Assembly: GCF_028767125.1 (NCBI RefSeq)
Contig: NZ_JAKCWP010000002.1
Coordinates: forward strand, 372,001-436,000
DNA length: 64,000 bases
Direction: 5' to 3'
From: Chelativorans sp. YIM 93263
GTDB lineage: Bacteria > Pseudomonadota > Alphaproteobacteria > Rhizobiales > Rhizobiaceae
Made by a program: the position numbers and the translations under genes. This document shows, piece by piece, positions 9,550 to 20,633 of this stretch (position 1 is its first letter; every line of letters starts with the position of its first letter). Below the pieces are notes generated by a model that was given only the letters and a program-made list of their open reading frames with translations, had not been told where the DNA came from and made no database searches.

Positions 9550-10365
9550 TTACTCTTCTTTCCCGCTTTCCTGCTTCGCCTCCTCCTGCGCGGCCCGGCG
9601 CGCATATGCGCGGACACTCACGATCAGGAACCCGAAGTAAAGGACAGCGGACGCGCTCAGCGTCACCCATGTAAAGCTTGCAAGCAGCAGCGCATAAAGG
9701 ACGACCCCCAGCATTATCGGGATCACGAGTTCGCGGCGAACCCGGCTTCCCGACGCTTTGCCTGAGTAAACCGGCAGCCTGCTGATCAGAAGGAAGCCGA
9801 CCGCGATCGTATAAACACAGGCTGCAAGCTCGAGAGTGGGCCCGGGCTCGATGCCTACGAAACCGAGATAAATCGGAAGCATGACCAGCGCGGCGCCCGC
9901 CGGCGCGGGGATGCCGACGAAGTAATCCCCCTGCCAGGCCGGTTTGTCTTCATCGTCCAGCATCACATTGAAACGCGCCAGCCGAAGTCCGCAGGCTATC
10001 GCGAAGAGCAGCGCCGCAATCCAGCCCAGGGCCCCTGCCCCCTCCAGAATGTAAGCGTAGAGCACCAGCGCCGGCGCAACCCCGAAATTGACAATATCGG
10101 CGAGCGAATCCATCTGGGCGCCGAACTTGGATGTCGCCTTCAGCATTCGCGCAACGCGCCCGTCCACCGCGTCCAGAAAGGCTGCAAGCAGCACCATCAG
10201 AACGGCTGTCTCTAGCCGGCCTTCAAACGCAAGCCGGATGCCCGACAGCCCTGCGCAGATTGCCAGGACAGTGATCAGATTGGGCACGATGAGGCGTAGC
10301 GGGATCTCGCGAATGCGTGGCCCGCCGTTACCGTGTGGCTCGAAGGGAGCAAACGGGCCCGCCAT
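9550..10365 (-). CDS. pssA: CDP-diacylglycerol--serine O-phosphatidyltransferase
   Basis: PssA makes phosphatidylserine from CDP-diacylglycerol and L-serine in the inner membrane. The protein has 271 residues, several membrane spans and the complete CDP-alcohol phosphatidyltransferase signature D-x2-D-G-x2-A-R-x8-G-x3-D-x3-D at 65-90. It is the membrane-embedded type II enzyme common outside the gammaproteobacteria. Its start codon shares one base with the psd stop, so PS synthesis and PS decarboxylation are translationally coupled and the pair yields phosphatidylethanolamine. Confidence 0.95.
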   Translation of the reverse strand: MAGPFAPFEPHGNGGPRIREIPLRLIVPNLITVLAICAGLSGIRLAFEGRLETAVLMVLLAAFLDAVDGRVARMLKATSKFGAQMDSLADIVNFGVAPALVLYAYILEGAGALGWIAALLFAIACGLRLARFNVMLDDEDKPAWQGDYFVGIPAPAGAALVMLPIYLGFVGIEPGPTLELAACVYTIAVGFLLISRLPVYSGKASGSRVRRELVIPIMLGVVLYALLLASFTWVTLSASAVLYFGFLIVSVRAYARRAAQEEAKQESGKEE

Positions 10366-11063
10366 CAGGACACGCGCACGAGCGGCGGAGCCGCTTCACT
10401 TCCGAATTCCGCAATAATGGTTTCCCCACCGACGGAAACCTGGCCTACTGCAACACGCGGACGCGCCTCTGGCGGAAGATACACATCAACGCGCGACCCG
10501 AAACGGATGAGGCCGAAACGCTCGCCGACAGCGATCTCGCCCGGCGCTTCCGCCCAGCAGACGATCCTGCGGGCGACGAGGCCGGCAATCTGAACCACCG
10601 CGACCGGACCGTGAGCGCCTTCGATCACCAGACTGTTGCGCTCGTTCTCGGTGCTCGCCTTGTCGAGATCCGCATTGAGAAACTGACCCGGCCGATGCTC
10701 GATCAAGGAAATGCGCCCGCGCACCGGCGCGCGGTTTATGTGGCAGGAAAAGACATTCATGAAGACGGAAATACGAATCATCTCCGTCTCGGATAAGCCC
10801 AGTTCACGGGGTGGCACGGTCGGACCGACGGAAGAGACGATGCCATCGGCCGGCGCAACGACCAGCCGGTCGTCAACCGGCGTGACCCGCGGCGGATCGC
10901 GGAAAAAATAGGTGCACCAGGCCGTCAGTATCAGGCCGATCCAGAACAGCGGCCCCCATAGCAGTCCGAGGATGAGCGTAGCCACCCCGAAACCTGCAAT
11001 GAATGAATACCCTTCTCGGTGGATCGGCACCAGCGTGTTTCGGATCGTGTCGGTCAGGCTCAT
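10365..11063 (-). CDS. psd: Phosphatidylserine decarboxylase proenzyme
   Basis: Psd converts phosphatidylserine to phosphatidylethanolamine. The 232-residue proenzyme is of the short type. The self-cleavage site is the GS pair at 189-190 ([11 protein letters not shown]), where Ser190 would become the pyruvoyl group of the small alpha chain. Two hydrophobic segments at about 20-50 anchor it. It is transcribed ahead of pssA and behind the Atm1-type exporter, with a 68-nt gap upstream that could hold its own promoter. Confidence 0.95.
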   Translation of the reverse strand: MSLTDTIRNTLVPIHREGYSFIAGFGVATLILGLLWGPLFWIGLILTAWCTYFFRDPPRVTPVDDRLVVAPADGIVSSVGPTVPPRELGLSETEMIRISVFMNVFSCHINRAPVRGRISLIEHRPGQFLNADLDKASTENERNSLVIEGAHGPVAVVQIAGLVARRIVCWAEAPGEIAVGERFGLIRFGSRVDVYLPPEARPRVAVGQVSVGGETIIAEFGSEAAPPLVRVS

Positions 11064-11131
11064 GCGGTTGCTTAGTTGATTGCAAGTGCCGCATTCCTAC
11101 CGGAAAGCGACCACGCTAGCAACGCAGATAC

Positions 11132-13060
11132 TCAATAGGTTGGCTCGTGGCGGACAACCATCCCCATCTCATCGGTTTCGCGCGCCCGCCGAAGCCGCTC
11201 CTCCGCCTCGCTGGCCTCACGTTGACGGTTCCACATCTCCGCATAAAGCCCGCCTTTGTCGAGCAGGGCTCGATGTGTGCCTCTTTCCTCGATTTGGCCT
11301 GCCCGCAAGACGATGATCTCATCGGCAGCAATCACGGTGGAGAGCCGATGCGCGATTACCAAAGTCGTCCGCCCGCGGCTGACCAAATCGAGCGCCGCCT
11401 GGATATCCTGCTCGGTATGGGTGTCCAGCGCTGACGTAGCCTCATCGAGGATCAGGATCGGCGGCGCCTTGAGTATCGTCCGGGCGATAGCCACGCGCTG
11501 CTTTTCACCGCCGGAGAGTTTCAGGCCCCGCTCGCCGACCATGGTCTCGTAACCGTCCGGTAGGTCTTCGATGAAATCGGCGATCTGCGCCAGTTCCGCT
11601 GCGCGGCGCACCTCCTCTTGGCTCGCATCCGGGCGTCCGTATCGGATATTGTAGGCGATCGTGTCGTTGAAAAGCACCGTATCCTGCGGAACCATCCCGA
11701 TGGCCGCTCGCAGGCTCTCCTGGGTGACATCGCGCAGATCCTGCCCGTCGATCAGGATAGCGCCTTGCTGAACGTCGTAGAAGCGGAAGAGCAGTCGGGA
11801 AATCGTCGATTTCCCAGCGCCGGAAGGGCCAACAACGGCGACGGTTTTCCCCGCCGGGATATCCAGGCTTATGCCCTTGAGAATGGGACGGCTGGGATCG
11901 TAGGCAAAACACACGTTTTCGAAGCGGACTTGCCCCTCACTCACCTCCAGAGGTTTGGCTCCCTGCCGATCCTGCACCTCCGCTGGAACGTCCAGCAGAT
12001 CGAACATCTGCTCGATATCGGTGAGGGCCTGGCGAATTTCCCGGTAGATCGAACCGATGAAATTGAGCGGAATGGAAAGCTGCATCAGGAGCGCGTTGAT
12101 GAAGACGAAGTCGCCGATCGTCTGCGTTCCCCGCATCACCTCCCAGGCAGATAGTCCCATAGCGGAAGCCATGCCGAGACCAAAGATTATCCCCTGCCCG
12201 AAATTGAGCCAGCCGAGTGATGTCCACGTCCTCGTCGCGGCCTCCTCATAGCGCACCATCGCGCCATCAAAGCGGCGCGCTTCCATGGCTTCGTTATTGA
12301 AATATTTCACTGTCTCGAAGTTGAGCAGCGAGTCGATCGCCTTTGTGTTCGCGTCCGTATCCGAGTTGTTCATTTCCCTGCGGATGGCGATACGCCAGTT
12401 GCTGGCAAGGACAGTGAACCAGATATAGGCACAAACCGTAACGGCAATGATGCTGACATAGGCCCAGCCATAGGCGATCGCGAACACGACGGCCGAAAGC
12501 GCGAATTCCAGTAGAGTGGGAAGCGTGTTCAGGATCGTGAACCGGACGATCACGTCGATGCCTTTGGTGCCACGCTCGATAATGCGCGAAAGGCCGCCTG
12601 TCCGCCGCTCCAGATGGAAGCGCAGCGAGAGCGCGTGCATATGCACGAATGTGCGATAGGCAAGCTGACGGACGGCATGCTGACCGACCCGCGCAAAAAG
12701 TGCGTCGCGGAGTTGATTGAATCCCTGCTGGGTGATGCGCATCAAGTTATAGGCGACCACCAACATCAGCGGCCCGGCCAAAGCCGCAGGGATGTAAGCC
12801 GGTGGCGCCCCCTCGCCGGAAAGAGCGTTTGTCGCCCATTTGTAGAAATACGGCACAAGGACGAGCACCACCTTCGCCAGGACGAGAAAGAAGGTCGCCA
12901 TGGCCACGCGCATCTTCAGGTCCGGGCGATCGGATGGCCACATGAAGGGCCAGAGATTCAGCAATGTTCGCAATGTGGCGCCGGATTCGGCGGATACTGT
13001 CTTTTGAGCCAAGAAAAAGTCCCGTGTTAGCCTTGGGATTCTGATTCGCCTGCGACGCAC
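11132..13060 (-). CDS. Atm1-type ABC exporter (permease-ATPase fusion)
   Basis: This 642-residue half-transporter belongs to the ATM1/HMT1/ABCB7 group, which exports glutathione conjugates, persulfides or metal-thiol compounds. Six transmembrane segments occupy about 50-330. The hallmark segments [16 protein letters not shown] (about 153-168) and [10 protein letters not shown] (about 248-257) are present. The ATPase has Walker [10 protein letters not shown] at 411-419, signature LSGGEKQR and Walker B ILILDEAT. The frame starts at a GTG (13060) that overlaps the end of the arsR gene by 34 bases and has no clear ribosome binding site. A TTG about 48 nt downstream is another possible start. Its position directly behind a cysteine-rich ArsR regulator suggests metal- or sulfur-responsive control. 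Confidence 0.9.
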   Translation of the reverse strand: MRRRRIRIPRLTRDFFLAQKTVSAESGATLRTLLNLWPFMWPSDRPDLKMRVAMATFFLVLAKVVLVLVPYFYKWATNALSGEGAPPAYIPAALAGPLMLVVAYNLMRITQQGFNQLRDALFARVGQHAVRQLAYRTFVHMHALSLRFHLERRTGGLSRIIERGTKGIDVIVRFTILNTLPTLLEFALSAVVFAIAYGWAYVSIIAVTVCAYIWFTVLASNWRIAIRREMNNSDTDANTKAIDSLLNFETVKYFNNEAMEARRFDGAMVRYEEAATRTWTSLGWLNFGQGIIFGLGMASAMGLSAWEVMRGTQTIGDFVFINALLMQLSIPLNFIGSIYREIRQALTDIEQMFDLLDVPAEVQDRQGAKPLEVSEGQVRFENVCFAYDPSRPILKGISLDIPAGKTVAVVGPSGAGKSTISRLLFRFYDVQQGAILIDGQDLRDVTQESLRAAIGMVPQDTVLFNDTIAYNIRYGRPDASQEEVRRAAELAQIADFIEDLPDGYETMVGERGLKLSGGEKQRVAIARTILKAPPILILDEATSALDTHTEQDIQAALDLVSRGRTTLVIAHRLSTVIAADEIIVLRAGQIEERGTHRALLDKGGLYAEMWNRQREASEAEERLRRARETDEMGMVVRHEPTY

Positions 13061-13389
13061 ATGTCGATCAGGTCGTGAAAACCGCCCGAAAGCTCGCGCA
13101 GAGCGTTCCGGTCAACCGCATAACAGGATTTCTGCCCCTGTGATGTCCGGCACACCAGGCCGGCCTCATGAAGCACCTTCAGGTGCTGGGAAACCGTGGA
13201 TTGCGCGAGATCGAACTGAGCGACCACCTCTTTGCAGCAACATGCCTGAACGCCGGAAAGGTGACGCAAGATCGCAATCCGGGCCGGGTGCCCGAGCGCG
13301 GCCATGGAATGCGCGAGCCGCTCAGGCCCGCAGCCATCGCCAGCCCTACTGCAACTCCGTTCGAGCGAAATGTCGAGAGGTATCTTCAT
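13027..13389 (-). CDS. Cysteine-rich ArsR/SmtB-family regulator
   Basis: This 120-residue winged-helix repressor has the recognition helix in QSTVSQHLKVLHEAGLV (about 63-79). It carries eight cysteines (13, 20, 50, 51, 52, 80, 89, 111). The CCC run at 50-52 lies close to where metal sites of ArsR/CadC proteins sit. Members of this family leave the DNA when they bind a metal(loid) or when sensor cysteines are oxidised or persulfidated; which applies here cannot be read from sequence. The gene is first in an apparent operon with the Atm1-type exporter. Its start codon lies inside a long inverted repeat that is probably its own operator. Confidence 0.88.
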   Translation of the reverse strand: MKIPLDISLERSCSRAGDGCGPERLAHSMAALGHPARIAILRHLSGVQACCCKEVVAQFDLAQSTVSQHLKVLHEAGLVCRTSQGQKSCYAVDRNALRELSGGFHDLIDMCVAGESESQG

Positions 13390-13416
13390 CGTCTATCGCC
13401 GATAAACGATGAAGAT
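13382..13416 (-). promoter_or_regulatory. Putative ArsR operator, 17-1-17 dyad
   Basis: Left arm 13382-13398 and right arm 13400-13416 are reverse complements with one mismatch in 17 around a single central C; the outer 11 bases of each arm are a perfect match. The dyad covers the arsR start codon (13387-13389). Imperfect dyads over the promoter or start are typical of ArsR/SmtB autoregulation. In RNA, part of the same dyad could fold and hide the start codon. Confidence 0.65.
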
Positions 13417-13587
13417 TAAAAAAGCAAACGACCCGGCCACCGGCAGGTAGATTTTCAACCTCTGTCATCATGACTGACAAGCCAAAAATGGTGGTTTGGA
13501 AACCGGGGCGGAACGTACATGCGGGGACTTGGGCACCGGGAGGGCAAGAAGGGCCATTGCAGCCCGTTCACGCGACTATAACCGACC

Positions 13588-15486
13588 TTAGCTATCCACT
13601 TCTGCAGCGGCTTCGTCAGGCGACAAAGCTTGATCCTGGATGGCGTCGAAATTCGCAGCCTCACCCTCGTCCGTCGAATCCGGGACGGAAAAGATCTGAC
13701 CGGGATAAATCAGGTCGGGGTCACGAATTTGTTCCTGATTTGCGAGATAGATCGTGCTGTAGCGCACGCCCTGACCGTAAACACGGCGCGAGATGTGCCA
13801 CAACGTGTCACCACGCCGGATGATCACCGAGCCATCTGTGGGCTCGAGCGGCGGCATAACCACCTCGCGGGTTTCATCCCGCGGCGTGCTCGGAGGGAAG
13901 ACCGCACCGCCGCCCTCCATCGAGCTATCATCTTCCTCGGTCCGGTCCATGCTCTCACCGGGACGCGAACGCACGAGCCGTTCAGGTATCTCATCATTCC
14001 CGGGCCGCGATACGGCGCTTTCATCGTCCGCCTCGTTCCGCGCCTCATCCGAAGCCTGTTCAGCGCCGCCTTCCCCCGCCACCGCGGCAAAATGATCGCC
14101 GGCCGGACGCTCAAACGGAACGGCAGCCCGCGCGATGACTTCTGAACCGTCGCTATCAAGGACATCAGCACGCACGATATAATCACCGGCCGGAAGATCA
14201 CGCTCGGCTTCGATCAGAAAAGTACCGTCTGGGGTGGCATCGGTCTGTCCAAGCAGAATATCGTTGATGTAGACACGCACACGATGTCCAGGTTTGGCTC
14301 TGCCGGCCACAAACACTTGGCGACCGTCAATCTCCACCGCTTCGATGAACGGCGAGGCATCCGCAGCCTCTGAAGCCGACGCCTCGAAACCGGCTGAGTC
14401 ATTTCCGTCTCTAGCTTCCGCAACGTCCTGGCGTGCCTCGGGGGAAGCTTCGGTTTGGCTCTCAGAAGCCGCCTCCTGGTTCGCCTCTGGTGACGTTCCA
14501 CTATCCTCTCGCGCCTCGATATCCGGCGACAGCTCTTCATCAGTCGGCCCGGATGCGGCCTGATCGTCTACATTGTCCGTTGTGTCCGGTAGATCCGACC
14601 TTGCAGCCAAGGAGGATGCTTCGTCTTCGCCTGCCGTTTCGGCTTCCGAGGGCACCTCGTTGTTTACTCGGTCCGCGGGACCTCCTTCGGTCTCGTCACC
14701 AGCGCCCTCATCCCCGTCCGTCTCAGCATCAGGCGGATTCATCGGGCCGGAGATCTCGGCTGCTTCTTGCTTGTCCGTGCCGTCCGGCGCTTCTGCCGGC
14801 TCTGCCTGCGGGACTGTGATCAACCGGCTCGGCACGCCAGGCTCCTGCACCAGCGCGACAACCTGACCGCTCTCGTTGCTTGGAATCGAGACGATGGCGG
14901 TTTCCACGGAGGTTACAACGCTCTCCGGGGAAGTTCCGCGAAGCACGATATTGTAGTCGCCGGGTTTCAGAGGCTCGTCGAGAACGGCCGCAAAGTCACC
15001 GGACATCCCCGTCTCGGTGGTCGCAAGAACCGAAGAACCGTTTAGGACCTGCACTTCCGCGTCCGCAGCAGCTTTCCCCGCGATGACCATCGAGCCATCG
15101 GGCTCCACTCGCAACAGATCGAAGGTCGGAACGGCAACCTCTGAGTTCTCGGCATTGCCGCCTGGCTCTGCATCACCCTCGCCTTCGCCCTCCGGTGCTG
15201 CCTCGCTTACATTCACATTGCTCGAACCGCCCGGAATCAAGCCTTGAAACTGTTGTTGTTCTTCTTCCTGCGACCGCTCTTGGTCGGCAGAGCCGGTTGC
15301 GGAGACAATCTCGTTTTGCGACGGCTGATCCGTGGCCGATTGCTCGGACGTTTCCGGCGCATCCACAGCCGCGCCCTCGGCCATTCTCAAAGTCGGATCC
15401 AAAGCGCCGGCGAAATAGGCCGCCCCGAGTCCTCCGATCAGAACTCCGGCACCCAAAAACAATACTTTCAATGAATTATTCGCCAT
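13588..15486 (-). CDS. Membrane-anchored LysM protein with Ig-like repeats
   Basis: This is a 632-residue envelope protein. A single N-terminal hydrophobic segment (about 7-27) anchors or exports it. Two beta-rich repeats of about 75 residues, each with PGDY or AGDY near its end, lie at about 145-215 and 375-460 and look like bacterial Ig-like domains. They are joined by very acidic Ser/Glu/Ala/Thr-rich linkers. The C-terminal LysM domain (about 552-602, RRGDTLWHIS and YPGQIF) should bind peptidoglycan. I chose the ATG at 15486 so that the hydrophobic segment follows MANNSLK directly; the frame also opens at 15504. Function beyond wall binding is unknown. Confidence 0.82.
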   Translation of the reverse strand: MANNSLKVLFLGAGVLIGGLGAAYFAGALDPTLRMAEGAAVDAPETSEQSATDQPSQNEIVSATGSADQERSQEEEQQQFQGLIPGGSSNVNVSEAAPEGEGEGDAEPGGNAENSEVAVPTFDLLRVEPDGSMVIAGKAAADAEVQVLNGSSVLATTETGMSGDFAAVLDEPLKPGDYNIVLRGTSPESVVTSVETAIVSIPSNESGQVVALVQEPGVPSRLITVPQAEPAEAPDGTDKQEAAEISGPMNPPDAETDGDEGAGDETEGGPADRVNNEVPSEAETAGEDEASSLAARSDLPDTTDNVDDQAASGPTDEELSPDIEAREDSGTSPEANQEAASESQTEASPEARQDVAEARDGNDSAGFEASASEAADASPFIEAVEIDGRQVFVAGRAKPGHRVRVYINDILLGQTDATPDGTFLIEAERDLPAGDYIVRADVLDSDGSEVIARAAVPFERPAGDHFAAVAGEGGAEQASDEARNEADDESAVSRPGNDEIPERLVRSRPGESMDRTEEDDSSMEGGGAVFPPSTPRDETREVVMPPLEPTDGSVIIRRGDTLWHISRRVYGQGVRYSTIYLANQEQIRDPDLIYPGQIFSVPDSTDEGEAANFDAIQDQALSPDEAAAEVDS

Positions 15487-15639
15487 ATATAACGGCCCTT
15501 GCACCCTTTAGGACGGTCTATCGCGTTTTACCGGTATCGACAAGGTAGGCCCCCTCAACAACAGCGCCGCGGCACGCGGTAACTGTCCGAAGGCCCTAAG
15601 CCCTTGACCCATCAGAGAAGCACACTAACCAATGCTGAC

Positions 15640-16236
15640 ATGAACACAGTCGAATCAGTTTGCGTTTACTGCGGCTCGTCGAGCGGCATAAATGATTATG
15701 TGGCCGCGGGCCGCCTTCTCGGCAACCGGCTTGCGCGTGCCGGATTGCGCCTTGTCTATGGCGGCGGCACCAAAGGTATAATGGGAGCCGTCGCTGCTGG
15801 CTGTCTCGAGGAAGGCGGTGCCGTAACGGGTATCATTCCACGCTTTCTTATGAACAAGGAAGCGACGGAGACCGCCCTTGCAAAGATGGACGACCTCATC
15901 GTCACCGACAACATGCATCAGCGCAAACACATGATGTTCGAGCGTTCCGATGCATTTGTAGCGATGCCGGGCGGTATCGGCACGCTGGAGGAAATCGTTG
16001 AAATCATGACCTGGGCACAGCTCGGCCGGCATGAAAAGCCGATCGTCTTCGCCAATATCGACGGCTTCTGGGACCCCTTGCTCGCACTGCTCAAGCACAT
16101 GACGGCGCAAGGCTTTGTTCACACTCAAAACCGCGTACAACCTCTTGTCGTGGATCGTGTGGAGGGCATCGTCCCGGCTCTCCTCGACACCCGTCCGCGT
16201 TCAGCCGGGGATACTGCGGTCATCGACCGCCTTTGA
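15640..16236 (+). CDS. LOG family protein, probable nucleotide 5'-monophosphate hydrolase
   Basis: This 198-residue Rossmann-fold protein belongs to the LOG family (TIGR00730), often misnamed lysine decarboxylase. Its members release bases from nucleoside monophosphates, including cytokinin riboside phosphates. The hallmark PGGIGTLEE lies at about 110-118, with a preceding MHQRKHMMF segment. I chose the ATG at 15640; the frame can be opened at a TTG at 15604. It is divergent from the LysM gene, and its 3' end overlaps the 3' end of rarD by 36 bases on the opposite strand. Confidence 0.9.
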   Translation: MNTVESVCVYCGSSSGINDYVAAGRLLGNRLARAGLRLVYGGGTKGIMGAVAAGCLEEGGAVTGIIPRFLMNKEATETALAKMDDLIVTDNMHQRKHMMFERSDAFVAMPGGIGTLEEIVEIMTWAQLGRHEKPIVFANIDGFWDPLLALLKHMTAQGFVHTQNRVQPLVVDRVEGIVPALLDTRPRSAGDTAVIDRL

Positions 16237-17148
16237 CGCCACATAATGCGCCCTGAGCATCGGCCAAGTGTAGATAATCAGAGCGGACCAGATAAGGACG
16301 AAGGCGAAGGCCCGCACACCACTGAACGGCTCCTTGAAAATGAAGACCGCGACCAGGAAAATCATCGTCGGCGCAATGTATTGCATGATGCCGATCGTCG
16401 AATAGCGCAAAAGCTTCGCACCGAACGCGTAGAACATCAGCGGTATCGCCGTTATCGGTCCGCAGGCCAGAAGCAAGCCGATGTCGCCGGGCTCCGACAT
16501 GCGGAAGTGCCCCTGCCCTGTCCACGCCAGCCAGCCGATATAGGGCAGCGCGGGCAGGCTCAAAATGAGAACTTCGAGGAAGAATCCCTGGCTCGGGCCG
16601 ATGGGAAGTGTCTTGCGGAGAAAACCATAGGTCGCGAAGGCCAGCGCGAGCACCAATGAGACCCAGGGCAGACCGCCTGCATCGACCGTCAGGATAACGA
16701 CGGCAATGGCGGCCAGCCCCACCGCCGAGATCTGCAGCGCGCCCAGGCGCTCACGCAGGAAAACAGCTGCAAGCGCAATGCTGACCAGCGGATTGATATA
16801 GTAGCCAAGCGCGGTTTCCACGGCGCGGTCCGCGGCGATGGCCCATACGTAAACGCCCCAGTTCAGGGAAATGACGGTTGCGGTAAGCGTAGCCATAACC
16901 AGCGTTCGCGGTGAGCTGAAGGCCCGCTTGATGTCCCCCGTGCGCCGCAGGACCAGAAGCACGATTCCGGCCAGCGGCACGGACCAGACCACCCGATGTG
17001 CGACAATCTCCGTGGCCGGTATATGCGCCACCGCTTTCATGAAGAAGGGCAACAGCCCCCAGATGAAATATGCCGAGAAAGCAAACATGAAGCCCCGCAC
17101 CGATTCGTCATCGGCAGTGGCGCTGGTTGGCGAGGCAGTTTCGGTCAT
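16201..17148 (-). CDS. rarD: RarD-type EamA/DMT superfamily transporter
   Basis: This 315-residue inner-membrane protein has about ten hydrophobic segments and matches the RarD subgroup of the drug/metabolite transporters (for example FMFAFSAYFIWGLLPFF at about 20-36 and the NWGVYVWA block). The substrate is unknown. The N-terminal 17 residues are polar and cytoplasmic. It lies 3 nt behind cimA and is probably cotranscribed with it. Its end overlaps the end of the LOG-family gene. Confidence 0.88.
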   Translation of the reverse strand: MTETASPTSATADDESVRGFMFAFSAYFIWGLLPFFMKAVAHIPATEIVAHRVVWSVPLAGIVLLVLRRTGDIKRAFSSPRTLVMATLTATVISLNWGVYVWAIAADRAVETALGYYINPLVSIALAAVFLRERLGALQISAVGLAAIAVVILTVDAGGLPWVSLVLALAFATYGFLRKTLPIGPSQGFFLEVLILSLPALPYIGWLAWTGQGHFRMSEPGDIGLLLACGPITAIPLMFYAFGAKLLRYSTIGIMQYIAPTMIFLVAVFIFKEPFSGVRAFAFVLIWSALIIYTWPMLRAHYVASKAVDDRSIPG

Positions 17149-17151
17149 GAA

Positions 17152-18774
17152 CTATTCAGCCGCGAGGCCGACCTTGTCCCGGTTTTTCACCAGCTTGTAG
17201 ACGACGGAATCCATCAGCGCCTGGAACGAGGCATCGATGATGTTGTCGGACACGCCTACCGTCCACCACCGCGCACCTGAAGAGTCGCTGGACTCGATGA
17301 GCACACGCGTTATGGCCTCCGTACCGCCGTTGAGGATGCGCACCTTGTAGTCGGCAAGCATCAGATCTGAGATCTCGTCCTGATATTTGCCGAGATCCTT
17401 TCTGAGCGCGATATCCAGCGCATTCACCGGCCCGTGGCCTTCGGCAACCGAAAGCAGCAGTTCGCCGTCGACCGCGACACGCACCACCGCCTCCGAGACG
17501 GTTTTGAGGTTTCCCCGCGCATCAAAGCGGCGCTCCACCATGCAGCGGAATCCGTCAACCCTGAAGAATTCCGGCACTTTGCCGAGCGTACGGCGGGCCA
17601 ATAGCTCGAAGCTCGCATCGGCGCCCTCATACGCATAGCCCTGCGCCTCGCGCTCCTTCACGATCGAGATAAGAGTGTCCAGCTTAGGATCGTTCTTGTC
17701 GACGGGAATACCCCGGCGCTTCAACTCGGAGACGAAGTTGGACTTGCCGCCCTGGTCCGAGATCATGACCCGGCGCGCGTTACCAACCGCGTCCGGTGGA
17801 ACATGCTCGTAGGTCTCCGGCTCCTTCAGGATCGCCGAGGCGTGAATACCGGCCTTTGTGGCGAAAGCGGAAGCCCCCACATAGGGCGCTTGCGTATCCG
17901 GTGCCCGGTTGAGCAATTCATCGAAGGCGTGAGCAATGCGCGAAAGGTTCTTCAGTTCTTCATGTGAGATTCCAAGCTCGAAACGCTCCGCATAAGGCGC
18001 CTTCAGCATGAGCGTCGGGATGATTGTGACAAGATTGGCATTGCCGCAGCGCTCGCCAATGCCGTTCATCGTGCCCTGGATCTGGCGTACACCGGCATCG
18101 ACCGCGGCAAGCGAGTTGGTGACCGCCTGCCCCGTATCGTCATGGGCGTGGATTCCCAGATGATCTCCAGGGATCCCCGCCGCGATCACCGCCGCAACGA
18201 TCTCCCGCACCTCGCCCGGCTGCGTACCGCCATTGGTATCACACAACACCACCCATCGGCTGCCGGCCTCGTAAGCCGCCTTTACACAAGCCAGAGCGTA
18301 ATCCGGATTGGCCTTGTACCCGTCGAAGAAGTGCTCGCAATCGACCATCGCCTCCTTGCCGGACGAGCGCGCGGCCTCGACCGAGGAGGCTATCGACTCC
18401 AGATTCTCCTCATTGGAACAGCCGAGCGCCACCCGCACGTGATAATCCCAGCTCTTCGCGACATAGCAGACCGCATCGCTCTTCGACTGGAGAATGGCGG
18501 CAAGTCCCGGATCGTTCGAAGCCGAAACGCCTGCCCGCTTGGTCATGCCGAATGCGACGAAAGAAGCGCGGCTCGTGCGCTTGGCGCTCAAGAACTCCGT
18601 ATCCGTGGGATTTGCACCTGGATACCCGCCCTCGACATAATCGACCCCCAATTCATCCAGCAGGTCTGCAATGGCGATCTTGTCCGTAACCGAGAAATCA
18701 ATGCCAGGCGTCTGCTGGCCATCACGTAAGGTGGTATCGAACAGATAGATGCGTTCTTTTCTTGAAGCAGACAT
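17152..18774 (-). CDS. cimA: (R)-citramalate synthase
   Basis: CimA condenses pyruvate and acetyl-CoA to citramalate, feeding a threonine-independent route to 2-oxobutyrate and isoleucine. The 540-residue protein has the HMGL-like TIM barrel starting at DTTLRDGQQTPG (about 14-25), the metal-ligand HAHDDTG segment, and a C-terminal LeuA-type regulatory domain (about 400-530) that usually binds isoleucine. The long form and the GQQTPGI sequence favour citramalate synthase over isopropylmalate or homocitrate synthase. It lies directly between pip (upstream, stop/start adjacent) and rarD (downstream). Confidence 0.9.
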   Translation of the reverse strand: MSASRKERIYLFDTTLRDGQQTPGIDFSVTDKIAIADLLDELGVDYVEGGYPGANPTDTEFLSAKRTSRASFVAFGMTKRAGVSASNDPGLAAILQSKSDAVCYVAKSWDYHVRVALGCSNEENLESIASSVEAARSSGKEAMVDCEHFFDGYKANPDYALACVKAAYEAGSRWVVLCDTNGGTQPGEVREIVAAVIAAGIPGDHLGIHAHDDTGQAVTNSLAAVDAGVRQIQGTMNGIGERCGNANLVTIIPTLMLKAPYAERFELGISHEELKNLSRIAHAFDELLNRAPDTQAPYVGASAFATKAGIHASAILKEPETYEHVPPDAVGNARRVMISDQGGKSNFVSELKRRGIPVDKNDPKLDTLISIVKEREAQGYAYEGADASFELLARRTLGKVPEFFRVDGFRCMVERRFDARGNLKTVSEAVVRVAVDGELLLSVAEGHGPVNALDIALRKDLGKYQDEISDLMLADYKVRILNGGTEAITRVLIESSDSSGARWWTVGVSDNIIDASFQALMDSVVYKLVKNRDKVGLAAE

Positions 18775-20228
<1,454 letters not shown>

Positions 20229-20249
20229 CTTCGCCTCCTTCCACCGCGC

Positions 20250-20633
20250 TCATTCTGGCGCGTGACAGACCGCCTCGATATTGTTGCCGTCCGGATCGAA
20301 CACAAAGGCACCGTAGTAGTCGGGATGATATTCCGGCCGCAGACCCGGGCCACCATTGTCTCTTCCGCCGGCCGCGATCGCGGCTCGGTAGAAGGCATCG
20401 ACCTCCTGCCGTGATCTTGCGGTAAATGCGATGTGCTTGCTCTCTCCCGACGAGCCCGTTTCGCTCAGCCAATAGACGGGCCGCTCGCGGCCATAACCGC
20501 CAATCTTCTTGCCGCCCGTATATTCTTCCGGAACCATCATCAGAAGACCGGCGCCAAGCGGCTCCAGCGCCTTGTCGTAAAATGCCTTCGCACGCGAGAA
20601 GTCTGCGACATCGATACCGATATGGTCGATCAC
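20250..20633 (-). CDS. VOC family (glyoxalase-like) protein
   Basis: This 127-residue single VOC module has the beta-alpha-beta-beta-beta pattern, starting [19 protein letters not shown] and ending [15 protein letters not shown]. His, Glu and similar metal-ligand positions are present, but the substrate is unknown. I chose the GTG at 20633: it overlaps the cysS stop as GTGA and has an excellent GGGAGGTGAA about seven bases upstream. The in-frame ATG at 20648 would lie inside cysS and has no such site. Translation is therefore probably coupled to cysS. Confidence 0.82.
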   Translation of the reverse strand: MIDHIGIDVADFSRAKAFYDKALEPLGAGLLMMVPEEYTGGKKIGGYGRERPVYWLSETGSSGESKHIAFTARSRQEVDAFYRAAIAAGGRDNGGPGLRPEYHPDYYGAFVFDPDGNNIEAVCHAPE

